Origin: an uncultured Bacteroidales bacterium
GTDB taxonomy: Bacteria > Bacteroidota > Bacteroidia > Bacteroidales > Paludibacteraceae
Length of the DNA stretch: 64,000 bases
Direction of reading: 5' to 3'
Assembly (NCBI GenBank): GCA_903901975.1
Contig: CAIUTB010000143.1
Location: 1 to 64,000, forward strand
Position numbers and translations under genes: made by a program. Below are positions 8,232-17,222 of this stretch, piece by piece (within the stretch, counting starts at the first letter, position 1; the number at the start of each line of letters is the position of its first letter). The notes under the pieces were generated by a model that was given only the letters and a program-made list of their open reading frames with translations, searched no databases and was not told where the DNA came from.

Positions 8232-9971
8232 ATGTATATAATTCAATTTCTGTTTTTAGTTCTAGTATTTCCTCTTTTTTCGAACGCTGCAACCAAAAGA
8301 CCGGTTGATAAGAGTCCGAAAATCATTCATTTATCTGAATCGGAACAACGCCGATTTGATTATTATGTATACGAAGGATTAAAGCAAAAGGAAAACAGAC
8401 AATACGATCAGGCAATAGAAACATTTCTGCTTTGTTCGGCACTTGATTCGGTGGATTCAGGTGTGCAATCGGAGCTTGGATTACTTTACGCTGCAATTGG
8501 ATTTAATGCTAATGCCATCGCATTTATGGAAAAGGCAATCAAAACTGACCCTTCGAACTGGTGGTATAATCTGCAGTTAATCAGTATGTATGCAGAATTT
8601 AAAAACTGGAAACGTTCAATCGAAATAACAGTAAATCTTCAAAAATTGTATCCAAACAAGGAAGAAGTATATACTATGCTTGCTAATTTTTACAAGGAAG
8701 TTAAGCAATATGATAAGGCAATTGCGGCTTATGAGCGACTTGAAAGTCTGGCGGGGATTAATCAGGCACTCTCGCTCGAAAAATTTCAATTGTATCTGCA
8801 ACTAAACAATCAAAAAAAAGGAATTGCAGAAATTGACAAATTAGTCAACAAATATCCTGCTGAATCGCGTTATAAGGTTTTTCGAGGTGATATATACTTA
8901 GGTCAGAAAATGCCACAAAAAGCATTTGAAATTTATCAGCAGGTTATGAAGGATGACCCACAAAATGCCATTGTTTATGTTTCTCTTTCGAATTACTACA
9001 AAGCTGAAAATCAACCGGAAAAAGCAATGCAATCCATCGTAAGTGCGTTGAAAAACGAACAGTTGGATGCTGAGACTAAAGTGCAGATTCTGGGGCAATA
9101 TGTTGAAAAACTGGTTCGTGACTCAACGAAACTGAGCGAAACGGAAAGTTTGTTCAAGCTGCTTGTAGACCGATATCCAATGGAAGAGCAGGTACATGGC
9201 TATTATGCCGTTTTCTTACAGGTTCAGAAACGTAATGCTGAAGCCATTTCGGAATTGGAATCGATGCTTAATATCAATTCAAAAAATGATCAAACCTGGA
9301 TGCGGTTAATCCAGATTTACATGGGCGAAAAGAATTTTAGGCAAACTGTTATTGTAACCGAACGTGCTATTGAGAATTTACCAAAATTGCCGGCATGGTA
9401 TTTTTACCGGGGCATTGCTGAGTTTCAACTTGAAAAATATCCCGAGGCGCTTATTTCATATAAAACCGGGCTACCGTTAATTGCTGCTGATCAATTGGAT
9501 TTAAAAAGTGATTTTTATGCTCAAATTGCAGATACTTATTTTAAAGTAAGTAAAAAAGATTCAGCCTTTGCTAATTATGAGAAGTCTTTAGCCTCAAATC
9601 CAAAAAACATAATGGTAATGAATAATTACGCCTATTATCTTTCACTTGGTAAAAATGATTTAAAAAAAGCAGAACGAATGAGTGCAAAAACAGTGGAACT
9701 AGAGCCGAAGAATAGCACCTATTTGGATACCTATGCCTGGATTTTGTATCAACAAGCCAATTTTTCATTAGCCAAATATTATATCGAACGGGCGATAGAC
9801 AACATGAAAAAAGAAGAAGAATCGAGCGTGATTTTAGAACATTATGGCGACATTCTGTGGATGACAAAAAATGACGATAAAGCATTGAAAATGTGGCAAA
9901 AATCGTTTGATACTGGAAATAAAACTGACGATTTGAAAAAGAAAATCGAAAATAAAGGCTGGAAGAGATGA
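8232..9971 (+). CDS. Tetratricopeptide repeat protein, exported
   Basis: About 579 aa. The hydrophobic N-terminus (MYIIQFLFLVLVFPLFSNA) looks like a cleaved signal peptide, so the protein acts in the periplasm or on a membrane. The rest is helical TPR units from about residue 50 to the end, for example KQYDKAIAAYERLESLAG and EKYPEALISYKTGLP. It probably scaffolds envelope assembly; no catalytic motif. I chose the ATG at 8232; the frame opens at a TTG 24 nt earlier, which would put charged and polar residues before the signal peptide. The end overlaps the earliest possible DUF4292 frame by 4 nt, but see that entry. Partner unknown. Confidence 0.85.
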   Translation: MYIIQFLFLVLVFPLFSNAATKRPVDKSPKIIHLSESEQRRFDYYVYEGLKQKENRQYDQAIETFLLCSALDSVDSGVQSELGLLYAAIGFNANAIAFMEKAIKTDPSNWWYNLQLISMYAEFKNWKRSIEITVNLQKLYPNKEEVYTMLANFYKEVKQYDKAIAAYERLESLAGINQALSLEKFQLYLQLNNQKKGIAEIDKLVNKYPAESRYKVFRGDIYLGQKMPQKAFEIYQQVMKDDPQNAIVYVSLSNYYKAENQPEKAMQSIVSALKNEQLDAETKVQILGQYVEKLVRDSTKLSETESLFKLLVDRYPMEEQVHGYYAVFLQVQKRNAEAISELESMLNINSKNDQTWMRLIQIYMGEKNFRQTVIVTERAIENLPKLPAWYFYRGIAEFQLEKYPEALISYKTGLPLIAADQLDLKSDFYAQIADTYFKVSKKDSAFANYEKSLASNPKNIMVMNNYAYYLSLGKNDLKKAERMSAKTVELEPKNSTYLDTYAWILYQQANFSLAKYYIERAIDNMKKEEESSVILEHYGDILWMTKNDDKALKMWQKSFDTGNKTDDLKKKIENKGWKR

Positions 9972-9981
9972 AAGAATTAGT

Positions 9982-10021
9982 AGTCAGCAGTCGGCAGTCA
10001 GCAGTTTGCAGTTTGCAGTTT
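9982..10021. repeat. Heptamer tandem repeat in an intercistronic spacer
   Basis: Five 7-bp units, AGTCAGC, AGTCGGC, AGTCAGC, AGTTTGC and AGTTTGC (9982-10016), followed by a partial sixth. They fill the 50-bp gap between the TPR gene and the DUF4292 start at 10022. Similar 7-8 bp tandem spacers occur at 28877, 32652 and 62144. Confidence 0.8.
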
Positions 10022-10834
10022 ATGTTTAAAATATATTCTTTTGCAATTGTAGTTTTAGCAATTATTTTTTCGGGTTGTAAAACTGTGAAAAATATTTCGA
10101 AACCTGTGGTTGACAAAATACCAAATCCGGTTGTTCAGGTTATCGAACAGATTCAAAATAATCAACCACAGTTCAAAACGGCTAGCGTTAGCAAAATGGC
10201 ATTGGAGCTGCAACTTGGTGAGCGCAAATTGAATGTTTCAGCTACCTGTAAAATAAAAAATGATTCGGCTCTATTTCTTTCAATTCAACCATTTTTAGGA
10301 ATTGAAATGTTCAAAGCTGAATTTACAACCGACAGTATTAAGGTCTTTGATAAAATGAATATGCGTTATTATGCCACCAATTATTCGTATTTTCGTAACC
10401 GTTTTGGAGTGTCTGTTGATTTTCAAGGCTTGCAATCGCTTCTTACTGCACGTTTTTTCTGTGTAGAGCATAAAAATATTTCCAGCGATAGCTGCACGTT
10501 AATCGCATCAATGCCAACAGGAAACAATATTATCAATTTCGAAACCAAAAACATGATTCAGAAAACTGAAATTGATCAAAAAAATAGTATTCAGCAAATT
10601 ACGTTAACAACAAGAAAAAGCAATTATCAATTACAAACAACATATTCCGATTATTTGCTTGAAAATGGATTCAATTTTCCACAGAAAATCAGTTTGAAAA
10701 TCAGGAGTCAGAAAACCACAGCAAGTTGCGATTTCTCTATTTTGAAAGTGATTTTTAATACAGATATTAAGTTTATTCCTACAAGTTCGGAGCGTTTCAC
10801 CCATGCCGATTTAGACCAATTGTTTAAAAAATAA
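10022..10834 (+). CDS. DUF4292 family lipoprotein
   Basis: 270-aa lipoprotein: signal peptide then lipobox FSGC, with Cys at residue about 20, so it is anchored by lipid in an envelope membrane. The body is beta-rich with repeated short strands (SALFLSIQPFLGIEMFKAEF, SIKVFDKMNMRYYAT). It resembles LolA/LolB-type lipid-binding half-barrels, and I recognise it as DUF4292. A longer frame from an ATG at 9968 exists, but its 18 extra residues are encoded by a heptamer tandem repeat and would bury the signal peptide, so 10022 is the better start. Neighbours (TPR protein before, EnvC-like factor 4 nt after) suggest an envelope role; lipid carriage is inference. Confidence 0.78.
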   Translation: MFKIYSFAIVVLAIIFSGCKTVKNISKPVVDKIPNPVVQVIEQIQNNQPQFKTASVSKMALELQLGERKLNVSATCKIKNDSALFLSIQPFLGIEMFKAEFTTDSIKVFDKMNMRYYATNYSYFRNRFGVSVDFQGLQSLLTARFFCVEHKNISSDSCTLIASMPTGNNIINFETKNMIQKTEIDQKNSIQQITLTTRKSNYQLQTTYSDYLLENGFNFPQKISLKIRSQKTTASCDFSILKVIFNTDIKFIPTSSERFTHADLDQLFKK

Positions 10835-10838
10835 CACG

Positions 10839-12185
10839 ATGATAAAACAAAGATTGAACCGATTCCTGATACTGGCAGTTTCTTTGATATTGGCTATTTG
10901 TAGCCTGACAGCACAATCAGTGAAAGAGTTGGAAATACAGCGCAAACAAGCACTTCAAAGGCTTGAAATAACAAGTAAAATGCTTACTGAAACCAAAAAA
11001 TCACAGAAAAGTTCGTTGAATAAACTCAGTATTATTTCAAAAAATATCAATGATCGAAAAACGTTGATTAAAAATATTGGTACTGAAATTGGAAAACTCG
11101 ATCAACAAATTGGACAATTAAATCAGGAAAAAGTCAGATTGGAAGGCAATCTCAAAGCATTAAAAGCCGATTATGCCCGCTTGGTTCAGGAAGCACATAT
11201 CAATCGTAGTTTATATAGCAAAATTATGTTTGTACTATCTGCAAAATCTTTCGACCAATCGTACCGGCGGCTTCGTTATTTGCAGGAATACAGCGACTAT
11301 CGGAAAGAACAAGTTCGCAAAATTGAAGGCGTTAAAATTCAGATCGAACAAAAAAATGACAGTCTGCAAGTACATAAAGTCACTAAAGTACAGGTAGTGA
11401 AACAAAAAGTAACTGAGACTCAAAACCTGTCAAAAGACCAACAAAAGGAAAAAGTATTATTGACAGATTTACAAAAGAAAGAGAAAAAACTTCGTGACGA
11501 CTTGAAAGTTCAACAGAAAAAAGCGGCCGAACTCAATAATAAAATTGAACGTTTGATAGCCGAAGAAATCCGGAAGGCAGAAGCTAAACGTGCTGCGGCT
11601 GAGAAAAAAAGATTGGCTGAAGAACATGCAACTGAGAAAAAACAAACTGCCGAAGAAGTGAAAACACCAAAATTAAGTTCAAAAAAAGAGCAAAAGATCA
11701 GTGTTGAAGCTTCAAAATCAGTCACAAATTCGTCCGTTTCACTTTTAACTAAAGAGGAAACCTTACTTTCAGGCAATTTTGAAAAAAATCAGGGACGTTT
11801 ACCATGGCCAACTTCAAATGGTTTTATCAGTGGCCATTTTGGAATTCACGAACATCCGGTTTTGAAACACGTAACTACCAACAACAAGGGAATTTACGTA
11901 CAAACCCCGGTTGGTAGTTCTGCCCGTGCAGTGTTCGAAGGTATAGTTACGCAACGTTTTTCCATTCCGGGAAGCAATAATGCGGTTATTATTCAGCATG
12001 GGAATTACCGAACTGTATATGCTAATCTGACTCAAATTTTCGTTCGAGAAGGTGATCATGTTTCTGCGAAACAAGCCATTGGTAAAATTTATACTGACGA
12101 CGAACGCGACAATAAAACAGAATTATATTTTCAGGTTTGGTATGGAAAAACGCTTCAAAATCCTGAAAGCTGGATAGCGAGGTAA
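10839..12185 (+). CDS. EnvC-like murein hydrolase activator (degenerate M23/LytM domain)
   Basis: 448 aa: signal peptide (1 to about 25), a long coiled coil (about 25-275, rich in K, E, Q), then a C-terminal LytM/M23 fold (about 310-448). The catalytic residues of active LytM enzymes are missing. The HxxxD region reads HPVLKHVTTNNKG, the usual YxHL reads YANLTQ, and the final HxH reads ELYFQV. This matches EnvC, a non-catalytic activator that releases autoinhibition of cell-wall amidases at division. It starts 4 nt after the DUF4292 gene, so they are co-transcribed. A cell-separation role is inferred from the architecture. The stop codon is followed at once by the 115-bp CCCCTAAAGGGG element. 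Confidence 0.85.
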   Translation: MIKQRLNRFLILAVSLILAICSLTAQSVKELEIQRKQALQRLEITSKMLTETKKSQKSSLNKLSIISKNINDRKTLIKNIGTEIGKLDQQIGQLNQEKVRLEGNLKALKADYARLVQEAHINRSLYSKIMFVLSAKSFDQSYRRLRYLQEYSDYRKEQVRKIEGVKIQIEQKNDSLQVHKVTKVQVVKQKVTETQNLSKDQQKEKVLLTDLQKKEKKLRDDLKVQQKKAAELNNKIERLIAEEIRKAEAKRAAAEKKRLAEEHATEKKQTAEEVKTPKLSSKKEQKISVEASKSVTNSSVSLLTKEETLLSGNFEKNQGRLPWPTSNGFISGHFGIHEHPVLKHVTTNNKGIYVQTPVGSSARAVFEGIVTQRFSIPGSNNAVIIQHGNYRTVYANLTQIFVREGDHVSAKQAIGKIYTDDERDNKTELYFQVWYGKTLQNPESWIAR

Positions 12186-12190
12186 GGCTG

Positions 12191-12305
12191 ACCCCCAACC
12201 CCCTAAAGGGGGGCTTTTTGCGTAAGCAATAATTTTATACTTTGAGAAAAAAAAGAATATTTTTAATTCAAAACTAACTAAATATTCCCCTTTAGGGGTT
12301 AGGGC
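12191..12305. repeat. 115-bp element with CCCCTAAAGGGG-type inverted ends (copy 1)
   Basis: The left end (12191-12214, ACCCCCAACCCCCTAAAGGG..) and the right end (12285-12305, TTCCCCTTTAGGGGTTAGGG..) are near-inverted copies. The A/T-rich centre contains GAGAAAAAAAAGAAT. A second element of the same length and ends lies at 31271-31385. The left end also forms a C5/G5 hairpin with a TAAA loop followed by C and T5 (12200-12219), so here it can serve as terminator of the EnvC-like gene. There is no coding capacity. It behaves like a MITE or REP-type intergenic repeat. Confidence 0.7.
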
Positions 12306-12314
12306 TAGATTTTT

Positions 12315-14186
12315 ATGGATGAAATAGAAATTACACAGCAGGTTGATTATGGTGATAGCAATATTATCACCCTTGAAGGTCTCGAACACGTTCGTCGTCG
12401 CCCGGGTATGTACATTGGCAAACTTGGCGATGGATCTCATGTTGACGATGGTATATATGTGCTTTTGAAAGAAGTATTGGACAACTGTATTGACGAATAC
12501 CGCATGGGCGCTGGAAAGAATATTGATGTCCGGGTAAATATGGGTCAGGTTGAAGTACGTGATTACGGACGGGGCATACCGCTGGGCAAAATGATTGAAG
12601 CCGTTTCAATAATGAATACCGGCGGGAAATACGATTCGAAAGCATTTAAAAAATCTGTTGGGCTCAATGGGGTGGGAACTAAAGCAGTAAACGCACTTTC
12701 CAGTAAATTTTGGGTACAAAGTTTTCGGGAAGGACAAAGCCGTAAAGCAGAATTTGAAAAGGGAAAGCTGGTTGGCAATTCAGAGATATTTGCAGACAAT
12801 TCTGAGCGTGGTACCTATATCTATTTCGAACCGGATGATACTTTATTTGAAAACTATGTTTACAAAGACGAGTATATCGAAACCATGTTGCGGAACTATG
12901 CCTATTTAAATACGGGTTTGACAATAAACTTCAACGGAAAAAAAATCCTGTCGAAGAATGGATTAACCGATTTGTTGAATGAAAATATTACTGCTCAGGC
13001 TCTTTATCCGATTATCCACCTGAAAGGCGAAGATATTGAAATTGCATTTACGCATAGCGATCAGTACGGAGAAGAGTATTATTCTTTTGTCAATGGTCAG
13101 CATACCACACAAGGAGGTACTCATCAAAGTGCTTTCCGTGAAGCAGTGGCACGTACCATCAAAGAGTTCTATTCCAAAAATCAGGAATTGGCAGATATCC
13201 GCAATGGAATAATTGCTGCAGTTGCTATCAGCGTGGAAGAACCAATTTTTGAATCACAAACCAAAACCAAACTTGGTTCACGTGATATGGCTAAAGATGG
13301 TATCTCTGTAAATAAATTCATTTCAGATTTTCTAAAAAAAGAACTGGATAATTATCTTCATCGTAACAGTGAAACTGCCAATATATTACTCCAGAAAATT
13401 CAGGACTCTGAAAAAGAACGTAAAGCCATTGCCGGAGTTACAAAACTGGCACGTGAACGTGCAAAAAAAGTAAACCTACACAACAAAAAACTTAGGGATT
13501 GTCGGTGTCATTTCAACGATACACTTACGAAAGACGAGGCAAAAAATCTTGCAATCGAGAATTCCTGTATTTTTATTACTGAGGGTGATTCGGCAAGTGG
13601 TTCGATTACAAAAAGCCGGGATGTAAATACACAAGCTGTATTTAGTTTAAAGGGTAAACCGCTGAACAGCTACGGTTTGACAAAAAAAATAGTGTATGAA
13701 AATGAGGAATTCAATTTGCTTCAGGCAGCATTGAATATTGAAGATGGAATAGATAATTTGCGTTATAACAAAGTAATCGTTGCCACCGATGCCGACGTGG
13801 ACGGAATGCATATCCGGCTATTACTCATCACCTTTTTTCTGCAATTTTTCCCAGATTTGATAAAAAAAGGGCATGTTCATATTCTACAAACGCCACTTTT
13901 TAGGGTGCGAAGCAAAAAAGAAACTTTTTATTGTTACTCGGAAGAAGAACGTTTGTCGGCCATGGTAAAAGTAGGAGCAAATCCTGAAATTACCCGATTT
14001 AAAGGACTGGGTGAAATATCGCCTGACGAATTCAAACACTTTATCGGGAAAGACATGCGACTGGATCAGGTTTCATTAAAGAAAGAAGATGCAGTTGTGG
14101 ATTTACTTTCGTTCTATATGGGTAAAAATACGCCTGAACGCCAAAACTTTATTATAGATAATTTAGTGGTGGAAGAGGATGTATAA
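12315..14186 (+). CDS. parE: DNA topoisomerase IV subunit B
   Basis: ATPase subunit of the type IIA topoisomerase that decatenates daughter chromosomes, acting with ParC. The 623-aa protein has the GHKL ATPase domain ([18 protein letters not shown] with the catalytic Glu, [19 protein letters not shown]), the transducer, and the C-terminal Toprim domain (EGDSASG and the metal-binding [11 protein letters not shown]). The length lacks the insert found in Gram-negative GyrB, and I read it as ParE. GyrB is the alternative, less likely in view of the [11 protein letters not shown] start and size. The ATG is only 9 bp from the end of the 115-bp intergenic element. No parC follows; an orphan methyltransferase does. 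Confidence 0.88.
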   Translation: MDEIEITQQVDYGDSNIITLEGLEHVRRRPGMYIGKLGDGSHVDDGIYVLLKEVLDNCIDEYRMGAGKNIDVRVNMGQVEVRDYGRGIPLGKMIEAVSIMNTGGKYDSKAFKKSVGLNGVGTKAVNALSSKFWVQSFREGQSRKAEFEKGKLVGNSEIFADNSERGTYIYFEPDDTLFENYVYKDEYIETMLRNYAYLNTGLTINFNGKKILSKNGLTDLLNENITAQALYPIIHLKGEDIEIAFTHSDQYGEEYYSFVNGQHTTQGGTHQSAFREAVARTIKEFYSKNQELADIRNGIIAAVAISVEEPIFESQTKTKLGSRDMAKDGISVNKFISDFLKKELDNYLHRNSETANILLQKIQDSEKERKAIAGVTKLARERAKKVNLHNKKLRDCRCHFNDTLTKDEAKNLAIENSCIFITEGDSASGSITKSRDVNTQAVFSLKGKPLNSYGLTKKIVYENEEFNLLQAALNIEDGIDNLRYNKVIVATDADVDGMHIRLLLITFFLQFFPDLIKKGHVHILQTPLFRVRSKKETFYCYSEEERLSAMVKVGANPEITRFKGLGEISPDEFKHFIGKDMRLDQVSLKKEDAVVDLLSFYMGKNTPERQNFIIDNLVVEEDV

Positions 14187-14198
14187 AGAATTTACGAA

Positions 14199-14225
14199 TT
14201 ATTCATTTACGATTTACAATTTGAA
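14199..14225. repeat. 27-bp exact repeat running into a start codon
   Basis: This 27-bp sequence is identical to 3895-3921. It ends on the A of the ATG of the adenine methyltransferase gene, so the leader of that gene is made wholly of intergenic repeat sequence. A related run of TTTACAATTTACAA words is at 63595-63610. Confidence 0.8.
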
Positions 14226-15307
14226 TGCATTTTGATAAAATTAGCACTCAGGGAATAAAATATGCTGGTTCGAAATTAAAAATCATACCCTACATCAGTC
14301 AGATTCTTTCGGAATTGGACGATGTAAAGACAGTTTTAGACGGCTTTAGTGGTTCAACCCGTGTTTCTCAGGCTTTCGCCAAATTGGGATATGATACTAC
14401 AGCGAATGACATCTCGGTTTGGTCAGAAGTATTTGCAACCTGTTATCTTAAATCGACAAAACCGGACCAATATTACAAGGATATTTTGGACCATTTGAAT
14501 GGTATGAAAGCTTATTCCGGTTGGTTTACAGAAAATTATGGTGGTGAAATTGCCGATATTAAACGACCATTTCAAGCTAAAAATACCAGAAAACTCGATG
14601 CTATTCGGGAGGAAATTGAGATTCTGGCGCTGCCCTGGGAAGATAAATGTGTATTGTTGACGAGTTTAATTTATGCTTTAGATTCAGTTGATAGTACTCT
14701 AGGTCATTACGTAGCGTATTTATCAGACTGGTCTCCAAGATCACATAAAGATTTAAACTTAAAATTGCCAAAACGATTTCCTATCACTAGTGAAAATCAC
14801 GTTATAAAAGGAGATATTTTTGATACGATTTCCAAAAATGAATTTGATTTCGTTTATTATGATCCACCATATGGTTCTAACAACGAAAAAATGCCTCCAA
14901 GTCGGGTTCGTTATAATTCATATTACCATATTTGGACAACCATAATTCAAAACGACAAACCAGAGATTTTTGGTAAAGCTAATCGCCGTGAAGATTCAAG
15001 AGACAAAAATAGCAGTTCTGTTTTTGAGGAATTTAGAAAGGATAGCGATGGACATTTTCTGGCAATGAAAGGATTAGGAAAACTAATTAGAGAAACAAAA
15101 TCACATTATATTTTATTATCCTATAGCTCCGGAGGAAGAGCCACTAAGGCCGAATTAAATGATATAATTTCTGAATCAGGAAAATTGCTTCGGGCAATTG
15201 AAATTGATTACAAAAAAAATGTGATGGGAAATATGCGCTGGACGAATGAATGGATTAATAGTGATGCTAAATATCATGAATATCTTTTTTTAATGGAAAA
15301 ATTCTAA
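14225..15307 (+). CDS. D12-class DNA adenine-N6 methyltransferase, orphan
   Basis: 360 aa. Motifs: KYAGSK near the N-terminus (SAM-binding FxGxK type), FSGSTRVSQAF and NDIS (SAM pocket), and DPPYG as the catalytic (D/N)PP(Y/F) motif around residue 215. This order is that of the D12/alpha class, including Dam and the FokI-type methylases. It should methylate adenine N6 in a specific DNA sequence that cannot be read from the protein. No endonuclease gene lies within many kilobases, so it is an orphan or a remnant of a restriction-modification system. It sits between parE and tadA, housekeeping genes, with tadA starting 3 nt after its stop. Likely acquired; composition looks similar to the neighbours. 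Confidence 0.85.
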   Translation: MHFDKISTQGIKYAGSKLKIIPYISQILSELDDVKTVLDGFSGSTRVSQAFAKLGYDTTANDISVWSEVFATCYLKSTKPDQYYKDILDHLNGMKAYSGWFTENYGGEIADIKRPFQAKNTRKLDAIREEIEILALPWEDKCVLLTSLIYALDSVDSTLGHYVAYLSDWSPRSHKDLNLKLPKRFPITSENHVIKGDIFDTISKNEFDFVYYDPPYGSNNEKMPPSRVRYNSYYHIWTTIIQNDKPEIFGKANRREDSRDKNSSSVFEEFRKDSDGHFLAMKGLGKLIRETKSHYILLSYSSGGRATKAELNDIISESGKLLRAIEIDYKKNVMGNMRWTNEWINSDAKYHEYLFLMEKF

Positions 15308-15310
15308 TCT

Positions 15311-15787
15311 ATGTCAATTCCCTATTATTCCGAAGATGACTCGAAAGAAGTCAATCCTGACCTTTTTTTTATGAAACAAGCTCTTGTTGAAGCACAACGA
15401 GCAGGTGAGCGTGATGAAGTTCCTATTGGTGCTGTGGTGGTTTGTCAGGGACGGATTATTGCGCGTGGTCACAATCTTACCGAAACACTTACCGATGTTA
15501 CTGCTCATGCCGAAATGCAGGCAATAACAGCTGCCGCTCAGTTTTTGGGAGGAAAATACCTGACCGATTGCACACTTTATGTCACCTTAGAACCTTGTGT
15601 GATGTGTGCCGGAGCATTGGGTTGGTCACAAATAAGTCGTATTGTGTATGGTGCAGAAGATGTAAAACGCGGTTTCAGACGATTTGCACCAGCTGCGCTT
15701 CACCCCAAAACCGAAGTAGTTTGGGGAGTGTTGGAAGAAGAATGCAGTAAGTTGGTGACAGAGTTTTTTAAACTGAAAAGAGGATAA
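15311..15787 (+). CDS. tadA: tRNA-specific adenosine deaminase
   Basis: Deaminates A34 to inosine in the anticodon of tRNA-Arg(ACG), allowing wobble decoding. Cytoplasmic zinc dimer. The 158-aa sequence has the zinc/catalytic HAE (in TAHAEMQAI) and PCxxC (EPCVMCAGA). The N-terminus is slightly longer than in E. coli TadA before the FMKQALVEAQRAG helix. It starts 3 nt downstream of the adenine methyltransferase stop, so translation may be coupled although the functions are unrelated. Cytosine or guanine deaminases share the fold, but FFKLKR at the C-terminus and the PIGAVVV segment fit TadA. It ends before a hairpin shared with the convergent gene. Confidence 0.93.
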   Translation: MSIPYYSEDDSKEVNPDLFFMKQALVEAQRAGERDEVPIGAVVVCQGRIIARGHNLTETLTDVTAHAEMQAITAAAQFLGGKYLTDCTLYVTLEPCVMCAGALGWSQISRIVYGAEDVKRGFRRFAPAALHPKTEVVWGVLEEECSKLVTEFFKLKRG

Positions 15788-15809
15788 TGTGCTAATAAAA
15801 TAATATGCT

Positions 15810-15852
15810 AATGTGCCAATGAAAGTAAGAATGAGGCTTTCATTGGCACATT
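15810..15852. terminator. Bidirectional hairpin between convergent tadA and metallophosphoesterase gene
   Basis: A perfect 16-bp inverted repeat pairs 15810-15825 with 15837-15852 (11-nt loop), flanked by A-rich and T-rich tracts. It lies between the two convergent stop codons and probably terminates both transcripts. Confidence 0.7.
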
Positions 15853-15882
15853 ATTTATTTTTTGCATATTGGCAAATTGATT

Positions 15883-16998
15883 TCAATATTTAAGATTTAT
15901 CACCACAATTTCCGATTGCGTACCAATACGGTATTGCGGTCCCCAAAGTCCAAGTCCTGAAGAGACATAGTAATGTGTTTTACCTTTTTTCAAATAGCCA
16001 TAACCCAATTCGTACATTCGTTTCACGAAATACTGACCCGGGAAAAACTGTCCGTTGTGTGTGTGTCCTGAAATTTGCAAATCAACATCATTTTCTTCAG
16101 CTTCGTGAAGATTATACGGCTGATGATCAAGCAAAATCCGGGGTTTTACAGTATCCAATCCTTTAACTATATTATTTAACCCTTTTCGGTTTAAGTTACT
16201 TCGATCATCACGTCCAATTACATAAAAACTGTTGTCTACTAAACTCACTTCATCCCGTAATACAGTAATTCCTGCACTTTTAAGATATTCGGCAGTAGCA
16301 TTGAATGTTTCGGCATAATGCTCGTGATTTCCGTTAATAGCAAAAACACCCAGGGGAGCTTTTATACTTCGAAGTTCTTCATCCATACGTTGATTTATAA
16401 CTGGAATCATAGAACGGTCAGATACATCACCGGCAAGTAAAACAATATCGGGATGCTGTTCATTAATGAGCTGAACGTATTGTTGCAGCGTGGTTTTATC
16501 AATTGTTATCCCCAAATGAATATCGCTGACAGCTACAATTTTCAGCATTTTATTTTGCAATGGCTTTTCAGAACTTAGATTAAGTGTAACGATTTCGGGA
16601 TGTTTAAATTTGTAGTTTCCATAAACCAACGCAACAAAACTAACTGAAAGTGTGACAATTAAGGACCATAATCGAAAAGAAGCCATTCCAACAGGTGCGA
16701 AGCCAATAAAATAGTTCGCAATCCGAATAAGGTCAACAGCCAGAAAGCTGAGAAAAAGATAGGTGACAAGGATAATATAAGTAAACCCGCTCAGACTAAT
16801 CACTTTTGCAATACTGTGGGGCAATAAATGACCGAAAATCATTCCACCCATCATACACAAAAACAAAATGATTGATAGAATCAGAAAGTATAATCGTGCT
16901 GTAGCTATTACGGAAAATGCCTGCCAACCACGTAATACGACGTAGCCATTTAATAAAGTAATTATTGAAAAAGCAATCAGTGCAAAACCTAATTTCAT
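15883..16998 (-). CDS. Membrane-anchored metallophosphoesterase (YkuE-like)
   Basis: 371 aa. Four hydrophobic segments (about 3-22, 34-54, 60-80, 105-125) are followed by a calcineurin-like phosphoesterase domain. The metal-ligand motifs are seen in order: SDIHLG, LLAGDVSD, NGNHEHY and SGHTHNGQFFP. The catalytic domain follows the last membrane segment. Relatives include YkuE, a phosphoesterase of envelope lipids (UDP-diacylglucosamine or related), but the substrate here is not determined. The start ATG is well placed before the hydrophobic segment. Upstream lies a 224-bp AT-rich gap after the GH3 gene; it is probably monocistronic and converges with tadA. Confidence 0.85.
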   Translation of the reverse strand: MKLGFALIAFSIITLLNGYVVLRGWQAFSVIATARLYFLILSIILFLCMMGGMIFGHLLPHSIAKVISLSGFTYIILVTYLFLSFLAVDLIRIANYFIGFAPVGMASFRLWSLIVTLSVSFVALVYGNYKFKHPEIVTLNLSSEKPLQNKMLKIVAVSDIHLGITIDKTTLQQYVQLINEQHPDIVLLAGDVSDRSMIPVINQRMDEELRSIKAPLGVFAINGNHEHYAETFNATAEYLKSAGITVLRDEVSLVDNSFYVIGRDDRSNLNRKGLNNIVKGLDTVKPRILLDHQPYNLHEAEENDVDLQISGHTHNGQFFPGQYFVKRMYELGYGYLKKGKTHYYVSSGLGLWGPQYRIGTQSEIVVINLKY

Positions 16999-17222
16999 AT
17001 TTTATTGATATTATTGAAAATTTGAATTTGTTATCGGAAATGTAAACACTCTCTGTTTAATAATGTTTAAAATAAATCTACATAAAGTGATCCTAATCAA
17101 AAATAATTCATTTTAACATAATCAATTTAAATATGAAGATTCATCAAATTAGGTAGATTTAAGTAATATAATTGCTGAAAACTTCTTATCCTAAATGATG
17201 GTATTTTTCTTCTTCTGTAGTC

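Noticed and set aside
9982-10021. CRISPR-like array
   Set aside because: Units are 7 bp with no spacers, so it is a simple tandem repeat. The same holds for 28877, 32652 and 62144. No cas gene is present.
9968-10021. N-terminal extension of the DUF4292 lipoprotein
   Set aside because: Those codons fall in the heptamer repeat and would precede the signal peptide with a polar stretch; the ATG at 10022 gives a clean lipoprotein.
14225-15307. Complete restriction-modification system
   Set aside because: Neighbours are parE and tadA; no endonuclease, specificity subunit or helicase gene was found within the window.
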